A DNA stretch of 14,089 nt from contig JAADEN010000069.1 of NCBI GenBank assembly GCA_013153375.1, positions 1 to 14,089 of the forward strand, in the 5' to 3' direction. The position numbers were made by a program, and so were the translations under genes. The stretch is from Chloroflexota bacterium (GTDB lineage: Bacteria; Chloroflexota; Anaerolineae; Anaerolineales; DRMV01). The notes under the pieces were generated by a model. That model searched no databases. It was not told where the DNA came from and worked only from the letters and a program-made list of their open reading frames with translations. Below, one piece after another: positions 12,675-14,089 of the stretch. The stretch's first letter is position 1, and every line of letters begins with the position of its first letter.

Positions 12675-14089
12675 AAGGCCCAGGTTGCGCGTAAACCCGC
12701 GTCAGCACGGCCTGGACGACGACCCGGGCGCGGTACTGCCCGCTGGCCTCATCCCAGCGCGCGCAGGTGATCAGGGTGAGCCACGCGTAGCCGTCCTGGA
12801 TGGGCGTCAAAGGCCAGGTCGCATCGGGAGCCACATACACGACCTGGCGCACCCGATATTCGTACACCGTCCCATCCAGGTGGACCCGCACCACATCGTC
12901 CCAGCGCAACTGGGCCAGGTGCGCGAAGGGGCCTGGCAGGCCCGTGGGCAGCCAGTTGTGGCCCGTCAGCACGCTGCGGCCCTGAGCGCCGGGGAAGGCC
13001 GTCGTGTCCAGCCAGCCCACGCCCATGAGCCAGGACAAATCCGCGCCGCGGCTTACGCCCACGATGGGTTCCCGCACGCCCAACCGCGGGATGTCAAGCC
13101 ACAGCGCGCCCAAATCGTCGTACGGATTGGGGTGCGGGGCCGGCGGCAGCCACGACACCCGCGCCGGAGGGAAGCCCGTTTCGGGCAATTGCATCCGCAC
13201 CTCGGTCGGATCGCCGATCTCAGGGTCCCGGGGATCATCGGTCAGAACCGGTGTCTCGTGAGCCAGGTTCGCATCCCGCGCGTCCACCTGGCCGTCCCCG
13301 TTCTCGTCCCAATAAGCCCGCCCCTGGTTCTCCACATAAGTCTCGCCCGCCGCGACGGTGGTGCGGAAGGTGACGACCAGGGGATGCGCCGCATCGGCCT
13401 CGCCCGTCGCGGCGGGATCCGCGGCCAGGTTGGCCACCACTTCGATGCGGTTCGCGGCCGGGTTGAAGCGGCACGACGCCACCGTGGTATCGCCGTGGGG
13501 CACACACACCAGACTGCCATCCACATAGGTCGTGCCCGCAGGGATGGGATCGGTGAGGAAGACCTGGAGGGCCGCGGTGTTGCCGTTGTTGATCCACACC
13601 AAACGCCACGCCAGGGTGGGCCATCCGGCTTCGTCCACGGTTTTCCAGCCCGCGGGCGGGTCGAAGACATGGGTGTAACGGGTGGTCAGGGTCGCGCGGG
13701 CCTGGTTGTTGTCGGGGACAGGATCGGGCGTGGCAGCCTGAACCGCCGCGGTGTTGGTCAGGCTGGCCGCCGCGTCCGCCGCGACGACGGCCCGCAGCCT
13801 CAGGGGGAAGGAGTCACCGGCGGGCAATGCGCTCAGGGTGTATTGTCCGGTCCACCGCGCCCAGGTCGCGCCGCCGTCGGTCGAGTATTCGGCGTTTTGC
13901 AATCCCGAAGGCAGAATATCCGTGACTTCCACGCCCGTGGCGTCGTTGGGGCCGCGGTTGGTCACCGTGACGGTGAAGGTCACCGTGTCGCCCGGGCCCG
14001 CGGTGGTCGGATCCACCGACTTGCTCAGTTCCAGATCCGCCTCGGGCTGGTAAGTGATGCTCGCCGCCGCGTAATCGTCCTCGTTGGGA
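12673..14089 (-). CDS. Surface stalk protein: DUF11-like domains, LPETG and C-terminal sortase domain (partial)
   Basis: The frame is open to the window edge, so the N-terminus (and any signal peptide) is missing; 471 residues are visible, numbered from 14088. Residues about 17-135 are a DUF11 domain (ADLELSKSVDPTTAGPGD, then VTVTNRGPNDATGVEVTDILP). A second DUF11-like beta domain (about 138-260) has two cysteines (195 and 206), possibly a disulfide. Then comes an acidic loop DENGDGQVDARD (261-272), a dockerin/EF-hand-type calcium loop. LPETG (301-305) with following FPP matches the sortase sorting signal. It is not followed by a membrane segment but by a sortase domain (about 330-462): LDIPRLGV, TGHNWLP (His377), TLITCARWD (Cys442) and QYRARVVV (Arg453 or Arg455), the expected His-Cys-Arg triad. 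Sortases cleave LPXTG between Thr and Gly and join the protein to an amine. It probably acts outside the membrane. Exact sortase class is uncertain (class E/F-like). Confidence 0.88.
   Translation of the reverse strand, partial: PNEDDYAAASITYQPEADLELSKSVDPTTAGPGDTVTFTVTVTNRGPNDATGVEVTDILPSGLQNAEYSTDGGATWARWTGQYTLSALPAGDSFPLRLRAVVAADAAASLTNTAAVQAATPDPVPDNNQARATLTTRYTHVFDPPAGWKTVDEAGWPTLAWRLVWINNGNTAALQVFLTDPIPAGTTYVDGSLVCVPHGDTTVASCRFNPAANRIEVVANLAADPAATGEADAAHPLVVTFRTTVAAGETYVENQGRAYWDENGDGQVDARDANLAHETPVLTDDPRDPEIGDPTEVRMQLPETGFPPARVSWLPPAPHPNPYDDLGALWLDIPRLGVREPIVGVSRGADLSWLMGVGWLDTTAFPGAQGRSVLTGHNWLPTGLPGPFAHLAQLRWDDVVRVHLDGTVYEYRVRQVVYVAPDATWPLTPIQDGYAWLTLITCARWDEASGQYRARVVVQAVLTRVYAQPGP

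Overview
This is a GC-rich bacterial chromosome segment. The gene content best fits a Chloroflexota (Anaerolineae-like) genome: a MoeA fused to a periplasmic-binding-like domain, a lipoprotein with a long Pro/Thr (TATPTP-type) linker carrying an FGE/SUMF1 domain, a DUF11 stalk protein ending in LPxTGF plus a sortase domain, and heptanucleotide repeat arrays. The lineage is inferred from gene style; no phylogenetic marker was compared.

Positions 1-2152 (+ strand): the 3' end of an ISAs1-type transposase is followed at once by a good sigma70-type promoter, a classic ribosomal-protein L10 leader with a transcription attenuator, rplJ (TTG start) and rplL. A hairpin terminator follows, then cobU (cobinamide kinase/guanylyltransferase) instead of the usual rpoB.

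Positions 2182-7594 (- strand): in transcription order, an SUMF1-domain lipoprotein, tlyA (rRNA 2'-O-methyltransferase with an S4 domain), and a tight cluster phoU - membrane PAS/PAS histidine kinase - receiver-only response regulator. The last three look like one operon: a 10-nt gap between phoU and the kinase, and an ATGA overlap between kinase and regulator. They suggest phosphate- or envelope-linked signalling whose output is a protein interaction rather than direct DNA binding.

Positions 7595-9868: an intergenic region where two oppositely facing TATAAT boxes flank an 11-unit heptanucleotide tandem repeat. It is followed by the + strand moeA-PBP fusion, a second, very short heptad repeat, and a strong terminator placed between convergent genes.

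Positions 9890-14089 (- strand): in transcription order, a partial surface protein (DUF11-like domains, a calcium-loop motif, an internal LPETG and a C-terminal sortase domain), then a probable operon of an OmpR-type regulator with a degenerate receiver (phospho-Asp replaced by Asn), a HIT-family nucleotide hydrolase/phosphorylase and an acetyl-CoA acetyltransferase (thiolase).

Most of the window is identifiable housekeeping or accessory metabolism. The items most worth attention are the sortase carrying its own apparent sorting signal, the attenuator upstream of rplJ next to a transposase end, the pseudo-receiver regulator, and the heptad arrays on both sides of moeA. I found no CRISPR array, tRNA, rRNA or clearly recognisable new defence system.
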